A stretch of DNA of 64,000 bases from positions 116,236,480 through 116,300,479 of the forward strand of contig NC_083345.1 in the NCBI RefSeq assembly GCF_019175385.1, in the 5' to 3' direction. How positions within the stretch are numbered: position 1 is the first letter of the stretch; each line of letters opens with the position of its first letter. Below the pieces are notes generated by a model that was not told the DNA's origin, searched no databases, and saw only the letters and a program-made list of their open reading frames with translations. Positions 10,241 through 22,136 of the stretch are shown here, piece after piece. The stretch is from Lycium barbarum. Lineage: Eukaryota; Streptophyta; Magnoliopsida; Solanales; Solanaceae. Position numbers and translations under genes: made by a program.

Positions 10241-12434
10241 TGTCACGACCCAACCTCGTGGGCCACGACTAGTGTCCGTGCTGGACACTCGTACGTACCC
10301 AATAACCCAAGCTAGCATGTAAACAGAATATACAGATATAAACGTCGAAAGGCATTACTAATTATCGCAGATAAACAGATATAGCGCGTGGAAGCCGATA
10401 AGGCTATCATAAGACATAGCAACCCAAAACATATACACAACCCACATGTATGTCTACAGACCTCTACAGATAGCAACAGAAACATAAGACGGGACAGGGC
10501 CCCGTCGTACCCCTGAATAATATATACATATGTACAACAGAAAGGTCTATACCAAAATGTAGGCTCCGAACAAGAGAGCACTCCAAGATAGCAGAGTAGA
10601 AGCCTAAGCGGGCGGGTCAGCAAAACGGGCGTCAGTACCTGCGTGGCATGAAACGCAGCCCCCGGAGAAAAGGGGTCAGTACGGAATATGTACTGAATAT
10701 GTAAAGCATAGGATACAGTAATGAAATCAAAATCGGAATAAAATGTACAGAAAATGAGGATGATGTCCAATATGTCCAAAATGCATATTTTCAAAACATG
10801 AACAGTGTATGCAAAGACATATGCCATATCTGGCCCCGTTAAGGGACTCGGTGAACAGAACGTGGTCGCCACCCCGTCACTGGCACCACAATACAGCATA
10901 ACTCCAGAGTAGGGAATAGCTCTGTAGCATATCATAACATGTCATAACATAACAATGGCCATATCATATCAGATCATCACATATCAGAATATAGGTACAT
11001 GGCACGGCATAACTCCAGAACCCATGTACCGGTCATACCTGCCCCCTCACATCGGGGCGCGGCGAACAATGCAGAGAAATACGCATGACAACATATCCTG
11101 GCCCGGGCTCAGTGAAGGAAACATTGAGGCATCCACGAGTGGAGTAGTGAGAAACTAATACAGTATAAAACATAGTACATTTTACAAGGACTCGATGAAG
11201 TATCTCGAATAACAATCTTATTAATAAAACGGCACGATGGTCATAGTGCGTGTATTTCGGATGTCAAAATAGATTATGTGATAATAACCTTCCTGGGGTC
11301 ATTTCCATATTCCAAAATAGTTTACAAGGCTCAATAGAATATTTAAGATAAGTGTCATTTAGTAGTTAGAAGAGTAGTTAAGACGTTTCCTTTAAAATCG
11401 CTCGAAGACAAGTTAAAAATACAATAAGGGTGAAATCGGGAATAGTGGGCCCACCTCGGGTCAACTGAAGCGATGGGCTCAAATTGCGTACATTAAGCCT
11501 ATAGAGTCACCCATGAAGGTCCTAGGGCAATTCCCTAACTTTCTAGGCAATTTGTGAAAGCTTACACAATTCTTTCAACAAAACATGCATATAGGATTCA
11601 ATTCTATTGAATGAAAAAGGGACATTTTCAAACTCGGATTTCTATGAACAGAATATTCCCCGAGGCTCAAATTCAAACCTAGTACACCTAGGACATGCCA
11701 AGAGAAGGAAAGGGACAGCTTTACATACCTTATTCGTTCCTTACGCCTCTCCAAACTCAATTCCCGTTTCTTTCAAAATCTACAATTGGTCACAATTACC
11801 AAATATCAATTACAAGCCTTCAAGAATTCAATTTTAACTTATATTTGCCTACAAACATTTGGGCAGCATCTCCCCTATACATATAGCATCCCCGAGAACT
11901 CAGCTCGGCCAAAATATCAACAACCATACCAACAACAATACCAACAACATCAACAATCGAATCAAAACGCATTCTAGCATGAACAGTATTCTTTTCTATA
12001 TAGTGCGACAACTTCTAATCTAACTTCGCACCTCCAATCCAACATCAACATTTCCATATTCATTCACTAATTCAAGATCATTCTAACATAATTCGGAAGC
12101 ATTTCGCATCATTCTACAAAGTGTTTACAAAATATATAAAAATCTCACTGAAACCATAATTCATCCGAAACCTCTAATCTTCGACGCAAATATTCATAAC
12201 ACATTTTCGTCTCCTCATTTCATTAACAATAATCATAATTTGCACCTTAACAATTCATTTTCATAATTATATAAATTTTCCATAAATCCACAATTCTTCC
12301 TACAATGCTCAACAACTACTCTTCTTACAAATTCTTGGCTAACATTCCTCTACTTATTCCACAAGGCCACTACAACACAATTAACATAACAAATAAATTG
12401 GTCCATCCTTCTACACACACATGCATACCCACGG

Positions 12435-12510
<76 letters not shown>

Positions 12511-13165
12511 ATTCACCATGCAACTTCCATATTTCCATAAGTTCTACTCACTTCTACATACTACAACATAAGCAAGCCTTCATAACATAATAAAAAGGAA
12601 TTAATTCTTACCTTTTCCTCCTATCTTCTTAACTTGACCAAGTTGTTAAATTGATGAAGCAAGCGCTCTATCTTCCGAAATAACTACACCACGTTGTAGA
12701 GGTCCTTGAATTAGTAAGAATACCACAAGAAAATAATTTTGGGAACAAGATTTTGAGGGGTGATTTTCCCTTGGTCTTGGCCGAATGGCCTTCAAGTTTT
12801 GCTCTTCTTCTTTTGTTTTCTTTTTCTCCAATTTTTTCTTGAAGCTTCTAAGGATAATGACCCTCTCTACCTTATTTATAACATGGAAAATTAATTAAAA
12901 CCATGGGTTGGGCCATGTATGGCCGGCCACCCTCACTTTTGGGCCAATTTTTTTTTTTTTAGCCCAATTAATTAAGAATCTCATTTTGCAATTCCCAAAA
13001 TTAATTTCCGAAATTCCAATTTTGCCCTTGGCCTTCCTCTGTGTTTCCACATCAATATTTTTCATGAACTACATATATATTAAATAAATTCAACATGTGA
13101 CCTTATTTCTCACAAGTCAAAATTATTTCAAATTTTCCGAATATGCGAAAATACGGGGTATAACA
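10241..13165 (-). mobile_element. solo LTR (gypsy, 2.9 kb) nested in the Tekay 3' LTR
   Basis: The sequence starts TGTCACGACCC and ends GGGGTATAACA on the plus strand, and is flanked by ACAAT on both sides (10236-10240 and 13166-13170). It has no internal retrotransposon region, so it is a solo LTR left by LTR-LTR recombination. It is homologous over much of its length to the solo LTR 59908-63366, in reverse orientation. Inside is an (AT)n tract at about 12436-12502. A 207-codon open frame on the minus strand (10312-10935) has no recognisable domain and lies wholly within the LTR. Confidence 0.92.
12436..12502. repeat. (AT)n microsatellite
   Basis: About 33 AT dinucleotides within the solo LTR. 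The TYIYIY-type open frames over it are artefacts of the repeat. Confidence 0.95.
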
Positions 13166-14303
13166 ACAATCATCATTTATATACTTTAGGCAAAATCCAC
13201 CATTTCTCTCCAATTTCTTCACATTTATGGTTATAGGTTCGCTATCGTATTTTCCCACGTATCACACTTATCTCATGGTCTACATGTCATTTATAACGTA
13301 TTCATACTCACAACACCCTAACATTCATGATTCAATTCAACTACCATTCAACCATGACACTATTCACTCTTGAATGACCCATTTGCTATGCTTCTCTACA
13401 AGTCGGGTACCTTAACCTTCCAATGCCTTAAACAACATGTAATGGTCATGAAGCTTACCTTGGATGATGGTTAAACAAGCCTTGAGTGGACTTTCCTTTC
13501 TAGCACCAAAACCCTATCTCCTCTCTTTTGGGTTTTCTTGAATTAGATGAACTTTGGCTAGGTTTCATACACTTGGGTTCATGGATTTGGTGTTATTGAT
13601 CATGGATTTCCCTTGAGTTCTTTTGTGGATGAATGTTATAGAAGGTTCTAGAGTTTTTCTTGGCCAAGAATGAAGAAAAATGTGATTTTGGTCGAGTTGG
13701 GTATATTTAAAGTGGTCCAGAAAATTCTGGACCGACACAACATGCGGCACGCTTTGCGAGACGCAAAGCATGCTCTGCGAGCCGCATGTTGTGTCGCAAA
13801 GCTTTCCAGCTGACCAACTCTCACTGGCACACTTTGCGATGGAACTGCGTGGCCGCATGTCGTGTTTGCGGGCCGCATGTTGCGCCGCAAAGTGCGCCAG
13901 AATGTGATAGTCTGCCCCCGAACTGTCTGTCGTAGAATGGCCATAACTTTTGATCCCGATATGCTGTGAGGGCCCACGACCTATGGTTGGAAAGCTCTTT
14001 CAATTATCTACAACTTTCATTCTTGGTGTTTTCCCAAATTCCAACTTTATAATAGCGTTTTGGCCCCCTCCAAACCAGATCATCCGAAAATATTTTCCTT
14101 AACTCGCCCTTTTGGATGGCTTATGCCCATATTTAGCTTATGGGTCCTTCTTGAAACTTACTTGACACTTCATTACCAATATAAGGGACATTATAATTCT
14201 CCTCCAAAATGTCATTAAGACATCATTAATTCGATACTCGCAATTCTTGCCCTTTGTCAGTCAATTCACTGTGCATGAACGAAAAATTTTCTGAGGTGTA
14301 ACA

Positions 14304-14330
14304 TTCTGCCCCCCCCCCCCCCCTTGGAAA
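14304..14330 (-). other. polypurine tract of the Tekay element
   Basis: On the minus strand the run of 15 G at 14309-14323, followed by CAGAA, directly precedes the TGTTACACC start of the 3' LTR. This is the primer site for plus-strand DNA synthesis. Confidence 0.9.
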
Positions 14331-14516
14331 CATTCATCCTCGAATGTTAAACTATTCGGGATTCTACGAAAATTTTGCCAGAGTTTCCCCTGTAATATGA
14401 CACTACTAACCTGTCACAACAACCCATAATATCATCGCCTCACATGGCTACATAACAATAGCAACATATCTATGGCCACACATGACCAAAAACATAAAAA
14501 TTAAAGTATACGTACC

Positions 14517-15801
14517 TTACCTCATTGGCGTTTCGTCTTGGATTTCTCCTGGGGGTTGGAATAAGTGCGGATACTTAGACTTCATACTATCTTCCGCTTC
14601 CCAAGTCATTTCTTCCCGATTGTTGTTCCGCCACAGGACCTTAACTGAAGCTACCTCTTTGTTTCGAAGCCTTCGCACTTGTCTGTCTAGAATAGCAATA
14701 GGTACTTCTTCATATGCTAACTTTTCTGTCACTTGCACATCATCTATCAAGACAACCCTTGTGGGATCCCCAGCACACTTGCGGAGCATCGAAACATGAA
14801 AGACTGGATGAACTGATTCAAGCTCCCAAGGCAATTCCAATTCATCACCCCGGACTTAGCTTCCCTTTCTTACCAAACCTCATCACCCCTTTCATTGGCG
14901 ACACTTTCAAAAATACCCAATCATTAATTTGAAACTCCAAGTCTCGTCGGCGGTTGTCCGCATAGGACTTTTGGCGACTTTGGGCTGTCAACAACTGATC
15001 TCGGATCACCTTGACCTTTTCTACTGCTTGTTGGATCAATTCAAGGCCTATTAATTGTGCTTCTCCTATTTCAAACCATCCGATTGGAGATCTACATTTC
15101 CTTCCATATAACGCTTCATACGGAGCCATTTGTATACTAGAATGATAGCTATTATTGTATGCAAATTCGATAAGAAGTAAATGCTCGTCCCAACTACCAC
15201 CGAAATCCAGTGCACATGCTCGTAGCATATCTTCTAAGGTCTGGATGGTACGCTTGGCCTGCCCATCAGTTTGCGGATGAAACGCCGTGCAAAACTTTAC
15301 TTGCGTGCCCAAACCTTCTTGGAAAGACTTCCAGAACTTAGCTGTAAACTGTGCTCCTCTATCTGTGATAATGGACAATGGAATACCATGGAGTCGCACA
15401 ATTTCTTTGAGATACAACCTCGCATAATCTTCTGCTGAGTACGTGGTTCTGATTGGGAGAAAATGGGCTGCTTTTGTCAGCCTATCCACGATCACCCATA
15501 TAGAATCATATTTACCAGGAGAGCGAGGTAATCCCACGATGAAATCCATGTTGATCACTTCCCATTTCCAAGTAGGTATCTCCATCGCTTGCAATAAGCC
15601 TCCCGGCTTTTGATGCTCAACTTTCACTTGTTGGAAATTTGGACATTGTGCCACAAATTTTGCTATGTCTCCCTTCATGCCATCCCACCGAATCATCATC
15701 TTGAGATCATGATACATTTTGGTTGAACCCGGGTGAATAGAATATCGAGAACAATGTGCTTCTTCTAGAATTCGTCGGCGCAAATCCGCCGTATTCGGCA
15801 C
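14517..15801 (-). pseudogene. Tekay integrase and chromodomain (inactivated)
   Basis: Integrase inserts the cDNA, and its chromodomain tethers integration to chromatin. Visible parts in order are an N-terminal zinc-binding region ending QCPNFQQVK, a core with MDFIVGLP and TDRGAQFTA, then HPQTDGQAKRTIQTLEDML, and a C-terminal region with HPVFHVSMLRKC. The chromodomain follows, with VPIAILDRQVRRLRNKEV and EMTWEAEDSM. In family members the QAxRTIQ residue is the catalytic Glu; here it is Lys. One zinc ligand Cys is Phe (CPNF). The frame breaks at about 14842 with loss of about 20 residues, so no active enzyme can result. Confidence 0.92.
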
Positions 15802-15813
15802 ACATAACCTGCC

Positions 15814-17327
15814 TCAGTATCTAAGGATCCCATCCATGGAAACTTCAAACGAAGGCTTTTCCTTCCCATGAGATGTGTCTCTATGACGACATAACTGAGG
15901 GTCTTCATACTGCCGTTCTTTCACTTCCATATCCAAGGACGAAATTGTGGAATCGTTGATACTAATCCCTTCATCACCCGAATCGATTACACACACTCCA
16001 AGGTTAGCCAATCGGTGAAGTTCTTGAACCATCTCCTTCCTTTCCGGAGGGACTTCGCATAAACTGCCCATTGATCGGCAGCTAAGTGCATCGGCTACTA
16101 CATTCGCCTTCCCGGGGTGGTATAGAATGTCAACATCATAATCTTTTAATAATTCTAACCACCGCCTCTGTCGCCGATTCAACTCCTCTGCTTAAAAATG
16201 TACTGAAGACTTTTGTGATCTGTATAGATATCCACATGCACACCGTACAAATAATGTCTCCACATTTTTAAGGCATGAATGACCGCAGCCAATTCGAGAT
16301 CATGAGTTGGATAATTCTTTTCATGTTTCTGTAATTGTCTCGAAGAATATGCAATAACCTTACCATGCTGCATCAATACGCATCTCAATCCGACACCCGA
16401 AGCGTCACAATACACAACATAACCATCTGACCCTTCTGGAAGTGTTAAAACTGGAGCTGAGGTCAACCTGTTTTTCAACTCTTGGAAACTACGTTCGCAA
16501 GCATCACTCCATTGAAACTTAGCTGATTTCTGGGTTAACTTCGTCAGTGGGGCTGAAATAGATGAAAAGCCCTCTACAAACCTTCTATAATAGCCTGCCA
16601 AACCCAGAAAGCTACGAACTTCTGTGGGCGTCGTAGGCCTTGGCCAAGTCTTCACAACTTCTATTTTCTGAGTGTCGACTCGGATGCCATCACTTGAAAT
16701 AACATGGCCCAAAAATGTTACCGAATTCAACCAGAACTCACACTTTGAAAATTTCGCATATAATTCTCGAGCTCGAAGAATGCCAAGAACAACTCTCAGA
16801 TGATCTGCATGTTCCGATTCCGTGCGAGAATACACCAGAATATCATCAATAAATACTATCACAAATAGGTCTAAGAGAGGCCTGAATACGTTGTTCATCA
16901 AATTCATAAATACAGCCGGAGCATTAGTCAACCCGAGTGACATCACTCGAAATTCATAGTGGCCATATCTCGTTCTGAAGGCCGTTTTAGGAATATCCGC
17001 CTCTCTAACTCTCACTTGATGGTAGCCTGACCTCAAATCTATTTTTGAAAACCACTTGGCGCCTTACAATTGATCGAATAGGTCATCAATCCTGGGAAGA
17101 GGATATCTGTTCTTTATCGTCACCTTGTTCAATTGCCTATAGTCAATACACATTCGTAGAGAGCCGTCTTTCTTTCTCACAAACAAGACTGGTGCTCCCC
17201 ACGGTGATGAAGTGGGCCTAATGAATCCCTTCTCGAGCAAGTCTTTCAGTTGTGCCTTTAGCTCTTTTAATTCTGCCGGAGCCATTCGATAAGGAGGAAT
17301 AGAAATAGACTTTGTGTCCGGCAACAC
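15814..17327 (-). pseudogene. Tekay reverse transcriptase and RNase H (inactivated)
   Basis: The RT begins [16 protein letters not shown] and shows [20 protein letters not shown], the catalytic [10 protein letters not shown], and [12 protein letters not shown]. The RNase H shows YCDASG, LELAAV and YTDHKSL, which carry its acidic residues. It synthesises element cDNA in virus-like particles. An in-frame TAA at about 17064-17066 replaces a Gln codon after DDLFDQL. A one-base frameshift lies at about 16190, just after KQ in the connection region. A TGA near 15811 replaces Arg before the integrase. The catalytic residues of RT and RNase H are intact, but the polyprotein is not. Confidence 0.93.
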
Positions 17328-17329
17328 AT

Positions 17330-18120
17330 CAATAGCGAAATCAATCTCTCTCTCTCTGGTGGAAGACCTGGAAGTTCATCCGGGAATACGTCTAGAAATT
17401 CGTTCACCACCGAAACTGACTGAAAAGTTGGCGGTTCTGCCGCAGTGTCATGAACCCGAACTAAATGATAAATATAGCCCTTGGCTATTATCTTCCTCGC
17501 CTTGAGGTAGGAAATAAACCTACCCTTTGGCGATGCTGCATTACCCTTCCATTCAAGCACGGGCTCTCCCAGAAATTGGAATCGAACCACTTTTTTCCGG
17601 CAATCAACATTTGCATAGCACGAAGCCAACCAATCCATACCCATGATTACATCGAAATCTACCATTTCTAGCTCAATCAAATCGGCTTGGGTCTGACGAT
17701 CACATATAACAATGACACATTTTTTGTATACTTGTATTGCTATCACGGGTTCACCAACCGGAATAAGCACCTCAAAGGGTTTAATAGACTCGGGTTTCAC
17801 ACCAATACAACCGGCAACATATGGAGTAATATAATAAAATGTAGAACCCGGATCTATCAACGCATACACATCCCGAGAGAATATAGACAATATACCTGTG
17901 ACTACATCCGGAGAGGACTCGAGATCCTGTCGTCCCACTAAAGCATATACACGGGGCTGAGTGGCACCTGAAGTAGATGCTGCCCCTCGACCTCTACCTC
18001 GGCCTGCTGTCATCTGAGGAGTCTGCCCTGCCGGGCGTGCTGATGAAGAACCCGCTGCTAAGCCTGTGGGCTGAACCCCACCTCTACCATATCGCGAGGG
18101 ACAATCTCGCATCAAATTCA
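17330..18120 (-). pseudogene. Tekay aspartic protease region
   Basis: The frame carries the aspartic protease motif ALIDPGSTF and the downstream GMDWLASCYANVDC that is typical of gypsy proteases. It would cut the Gag-Pol polyprotein. At its N-terminal side lie the Gln/Gly/Arg-rich end of Gag and the second half of the CCHC knuckle (MRDCPSRYG). The downstream end runs out of frame at the CT-dinucleotide run 17343-17356, just before the RT, where slippage has probably shifted the frame. Confidence 0.88.
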
Positions 18121-19274
18121 GTCTGCCCACAAACATAACAACCATCAGTGTCCTGACGACACGGCCCTGAATGTAACTTGCGGCACCGACCACATCGTGG
18201 AACTGATGGTCGCCTCTGACTGTAATCACCCCCAAACTGAGAACCCGAAGCTCTCGAGCTCTGACCCTGTCCCAATGGAAAAGAGCGATCGAACCCCCTG
18301 TCTGCAAACCGGGGAGGTGCACTAGTCACTGACTGTCCTAAATGTCGGGAATAAGCCTGCCTCGATCCCCCTCTATAATTGCTGCCTGTGCCCATAGATC
18401 TAGCCCTTTTGCTTGGCCTCTTATCACTCTCGCGATCACCCCTTTGTTGTTGCTGTCGCCCCTCCAAATTCTGAGCATGGGCCTGTATCTGGGAAATGTC
18501 CATCCCGTCTTGCAAAGAAGCCGTCAGACAGTCTCTGAATAAATGTGGCCCCAAACCACTCACAAACCTATGTACCCGATCTTCCATGTCGGCCACCATA
18601 GTTGGAGCATATCTAGCCAAGGAATTGAATTTCATGCTATACTCCCGGGCACTCATGTTTCCTTGCCTCAAATTCAGAAATCTATCCGCTCTAGCTCGGC
18701 GGACCTCGGGTGGCAAATAGTGACGAATAAAGGCATCCACGAACTCTTGTCAAACCGGAGGAGGCGCATTCTCCCCTCTTGATAATACCCAATTGTTGTA
18801 CCATAACACCGCCACATCCCGGAGTCTATAGGATGCTAACTCCACGGATTCGGTTTCGGAGGCATGGACAATCTTCAATGTCCTCAATATTTCATCAATA
18901 AAACCTTGTGGGTCTTCCTCCGGCTTTGACCCAAAGAACTCCGGAGGGTTTATACTCATAAAATCACGGGCCTTAGTACTTGCTGCCCGGTCACTTGAAC
19001 CCACATTCTGTCGTTGTGCCTGTGCGGCAACTAATTGTGTCAATAGCAGAATGGTCTCGGTCATTTGTTGACCCGAAGCAACCGGCGGAGGAATTGGAGC
19101 TGGGGCTCCTCCTTGCTCTTCCACATTAGGCGGGGTAGAAGAAGAAGTGGGAGTGGCATGCGAGGAAGTAGCACTCTGAGCCTCGCTATGTCCCAACTCA
19201 ACTGGAGGTTCTCGGCTGGTGCCGTCACCAGCGACATTTAATATTGTGCGGATTTGCTTCTTTCTTGGCGGCAT
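18084..19274 (-). pseudogene. Tekay gag (inactivated)
   Basis: Gag forms the virus-like particle. The start MPPRKKQIRT (ATG at 19274) is the usual Tekay gag start, followed by a low-complexity Ser/Pro region and the retrotransposon gag core with INPPEFFGSKPEEDPQGF. An in-frame TGA at about 18750 replaces Trp in PPV-x-QEFVDAF. The CCHC zinc knuckle begins CYVCGQT and then shifts frame; its second half lies in the next frame at about 18110. About 395 codons would be expected up to the protease. Confidence 0.92.
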
Positions 19275-19466
19275 CGCTGAAATCATAACGCACAATTAGA
19301 ATAAAGGGGATCTTACATTATGGCTATATCGCACAATCTACGAAGAGAAAGATGGTCATTTTTTTTCCTAAATGCCCTGTAGCCTCTTGTTCATTGGCGT
19401 GGCGCGCAACACACCATAAACAAGACTCTACTAGACACGGCTCGTAGACACTTCCTAGGACGAACT

Positions 19467-19478
19467 GCTCTGATACCA
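19467..19478 (-). other. primer-binding site (initiator tRNA-Met type)
   Basis: On the minus strand TGGTATCAGAGC, three or four bases after the 5' LTR end, is complementary to the 3' end of plant initiator tRNA-Met. It primes minus-strand cDNA synthesis. Confidence 0.93.
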
Positions 19479-19482
19479 CTTT

Positions 19483-22093
19483 TGTCACGACCCAGCTAGG
19501 GGCCGCGACGGGTACCCGGGACTAACCACCAAGCACCGCTCGTAATATTACTTCTTAGACTCATTCAACAATCATGTATCGATTTCATGCTTATTTTACA
19601 AAAGAACTGCTTTCCATTTCAAAACATAATGCTTTTATACAACAACATATATTGATATATTTACACAAAATCCGCGTCGTGAAACCACATGACCCACATT
19701 GAGTATCTACGAGCCTCTAAGAGATGATATATACAATTGTACACAAAATAATCATCATAGGCACCTCCGGGACAATGGAGTGCCTTCAGTCAGCTAGCGG
19801 CCTCTAGGAATCCGGAGCAAGGTCTCCTCCCTGTCTACCTGTGGGCATGAACACAGCGTCCAAAGAAAAAAGACGTCAGCACGAATATTGTACTGAGTAT
19901 GTAAGGCAGGAATGAAATAAACAAACATAATGGAAGGATCATGCGTCATGAGACGAGGACATAACCTGCACAAGTGTCATAGGCAAATGTATTACTTACT
20001 TATGTCACATTTTATACAATCATAATATACATGTTATCTCATCCCATACATCATCGCGTACATCATCATATACATCATCACATCATAATCTGTATCGTCA
20101 CTCGCGTCCGGGTAACCCACATATGCCGCCCACTAGTGGTGATCATGCCCGGCCCTCTAGGCTCGGTGTAACATCGCAGCCCGCATTAGCGGTGACATGC
20201 CCGGCCATATAGGCGCGGTGGAATCATACGCAGCTCGCAATCGCGGTGACATGCCCGGCCATATAGGCGCGGTAGAATCGTATCATCACAACATCAATCA
20301 TAACACGTCATTATTATACATCTCATGCCATAGCATCATGTTATCACTTCTTAGTGTTCCATGTATCCCATAGTTATATTACAAGTTAGCATTATTCATT
20401 ATCTTATTGTCATAGTATACATTAGCATTAAGAGCACAAATTAGGCTTTGAGACAACCACACTATGTCGGGGTGACGTAAGGTCGTGAACCCCCAAGTGT
20501 ATTATGGACCTTTATGAGTATCTTGCCTCGCCTTGAAGGAAATAAAGCATAAGGCGAGTGTTAGCAATAATAACATCATTAGCATCGTAGGAACATCGTG
20601 TCACAATTTCCCGAATCTCTATACTCTAGCTCATTATCATCATTATCATGCTCATAGGTGATTCAATATATAGAAGAACTCATAAGCTTCATCTTATAGA
20701 GGGATTATGGAAAACTTGAAGGATTCATGCCTTTTCGAAGAAGAGTTAAGCCTCACATACCTTTCTCGTTTAAGCAATCTAGCGTTCGCTTATTCTTCTT
20801 CAATGTTGCGTCTCTACCTTCAAAAGAGGATTCGTACTAACATTAGTCAATCAACCATAAGAACGCACTACTAATTCTCGAGAAAATTGGGCAGCACTTC
20901 CTTTGTTTATACTACTTTTCCCGTATTTCATATCAACTCCCAAACATCTACAACACAACTCACAATATCGCAAGCAACAATCATCATTTATATACTTTAG
21001 GCAAAATCCACAATTTCTCTCCAATTTCTTCACATTTATGGTTATAGGTTCGCTATCGTATTTTCCCACGTATCACACTTATCTCATGGTCTACACGTCA
21101 TTTATAACGTATTCATACTCACAACACCCTAACATTCATGATTCAATTCAACTATTATTCAACCATGACACTATTCACTCTTGAATGACCCATTTGCTAT
21201 GCTTCTCTACAAGTCGGGTACCTTAACCTTCCAATACTTTAAACAACATGTAATGGTCATGAAACTTACCTTGGATGATGGTTAAACAAGCCTTGAGTGG
21301 ACTTTCCTTTCTAGCACCAAAACCCTATCTCCTCTCTTTTGGGTTTTCTTAAATTAGATGAACTTTGGCTAGGTTTCATATACTTGGGTTCATGGATTTG
21401 GTGTTATTGATCATGGATTTCCCTTGAGTTATTTTGTGGATGAATGTTAGAGAAGGTTCTAGAGTTTTTCTTGGCCAATAATGAAGAAAAATGTGATTTT
21501 GGTCGAGTTGGGTATATTTAAAGTGGTCCAGAAAATTCTGGACCGACACAACATGCGGCACGCTTTGCGAGCCGCATGTTGTGTCGCAAAGCTTTCCAGC
21601 TGACCAACTCTCACTGGCACACTTTGCGGTGGAACTGCGTGGCCGCATGTCGTGTTTGCGGGCCGCATGTTGCGCCGCAAAGTGCGCCAGAATGTGATAT
21701 TCTGCCCCCGAACTGTCTATCGTAGAATGGCCATAACTTTTGATCCCGATATGCTGTGAGGGCCCACGACCTATGGTTGGAAATCTCTTTCAATTATCTA
21801 CAACTTTCATTCTTGGTGTTTTCCCAAATTCCAACTTTATAATAGCGTTTTGGCCCCCTCCAAACTAGATCATCCGAAAATGTTTTCCTTAACTCGCCCT
21901 TTTGGATGGCTTATGCCCATATTTAGCTTATGGGTCCTTCTTCAAACTTACTTGACACTTCATCACCAATATAAGGGACATTATAATTCTCCTCCAAAAT
22001 GTCATTAAGACATCATTAATTCGATACTCGTAATTCTTGCCCTTCGTCAGTCAATTCACTGTGCATGAACGAAAATTTTTCCGAGGTGTAACA
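19483..22093 (-). repeat. 5' LTR of the Tekay element (2611 bp)
   Basis: Begins TGTCACGACCC and ends GAGGTGTAACA on the plus strand. It carries the promoter and polyadenylation signals of the element in family terms. Sub-repeats based on ATGCCCGGCC lie at about 20150-20285. Unlike the other LTR it is uninterrupted. Confidence 0.95.
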
Positions 22094-22136
22094 GTAACTC
22101 ACTAAAGTGAATACTTTTAGTATAACGGGAGATAAA

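Larger units (their letters stand above)
8742..14303 (-). repeat. 3' LTR of the Tekay element, split by a solo LTR
   Basis: The LTR runs 8742-10240 and 13166-14303. The gap is the nested solo LTR 10241-13165, and one ACAAT is duplicated. On the plus strand it starts TGTCACGACCC and ends GAGGTGTAACA. The 9407-9540 part has three sub-repeats built on ATGCCCGGCC...GGCGCGGT. Compared with the other LTR it carries a short extra copy of the CGAGNCGC motif near 13760-13785. Confidence 0.93.
8742..22093 (-). mobile_element. Ty3/gypsy retrotransposon, Tekay-type chromovirus
   Basis: A complete element on the minus strand: 5' LTR 19483-22093, primer site 19467-19478, gag-protease-RT-RNase H-integrase-chromodomain 14517-19274, polypurine tract 14304-14330, 3' LTR 8742-14303. 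Both outer ends are flanked by GTAAC (8737-8741 and 22094-22098), a 5-bp target-site duplication. The integrase ends in a chromodomain, as in the Tekay/Del chromoviruses. The two LTRs differ at roughly 1.5 percent of the first 1.5 kb by my eye count, so the insertion is fairly recent. Even so, the coding part has several stops, frameshifts and a catalytic substitution. Confidence 0.95.

Noticed and set aside
10312..10935. 207-codon minus-strand open frame
   Set aside because: It lies wholly in a solo LTR, has no domain, and is not the retrotransposon coding part. The equivalent region of the sister LTR (about 62700-63190) has other frame breaks.
12305..12571. Ile-Tyr repeat proteins on both strands
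   Set aside because: Caused by an (AT)n microsatellite.
13565..14003. Open frames in the Tekay LTR (also 21376-21793)
   Set aside because: They occur in the same place in both LTRs because the LTRs are copies; there is no domain and they are not in the coding part.
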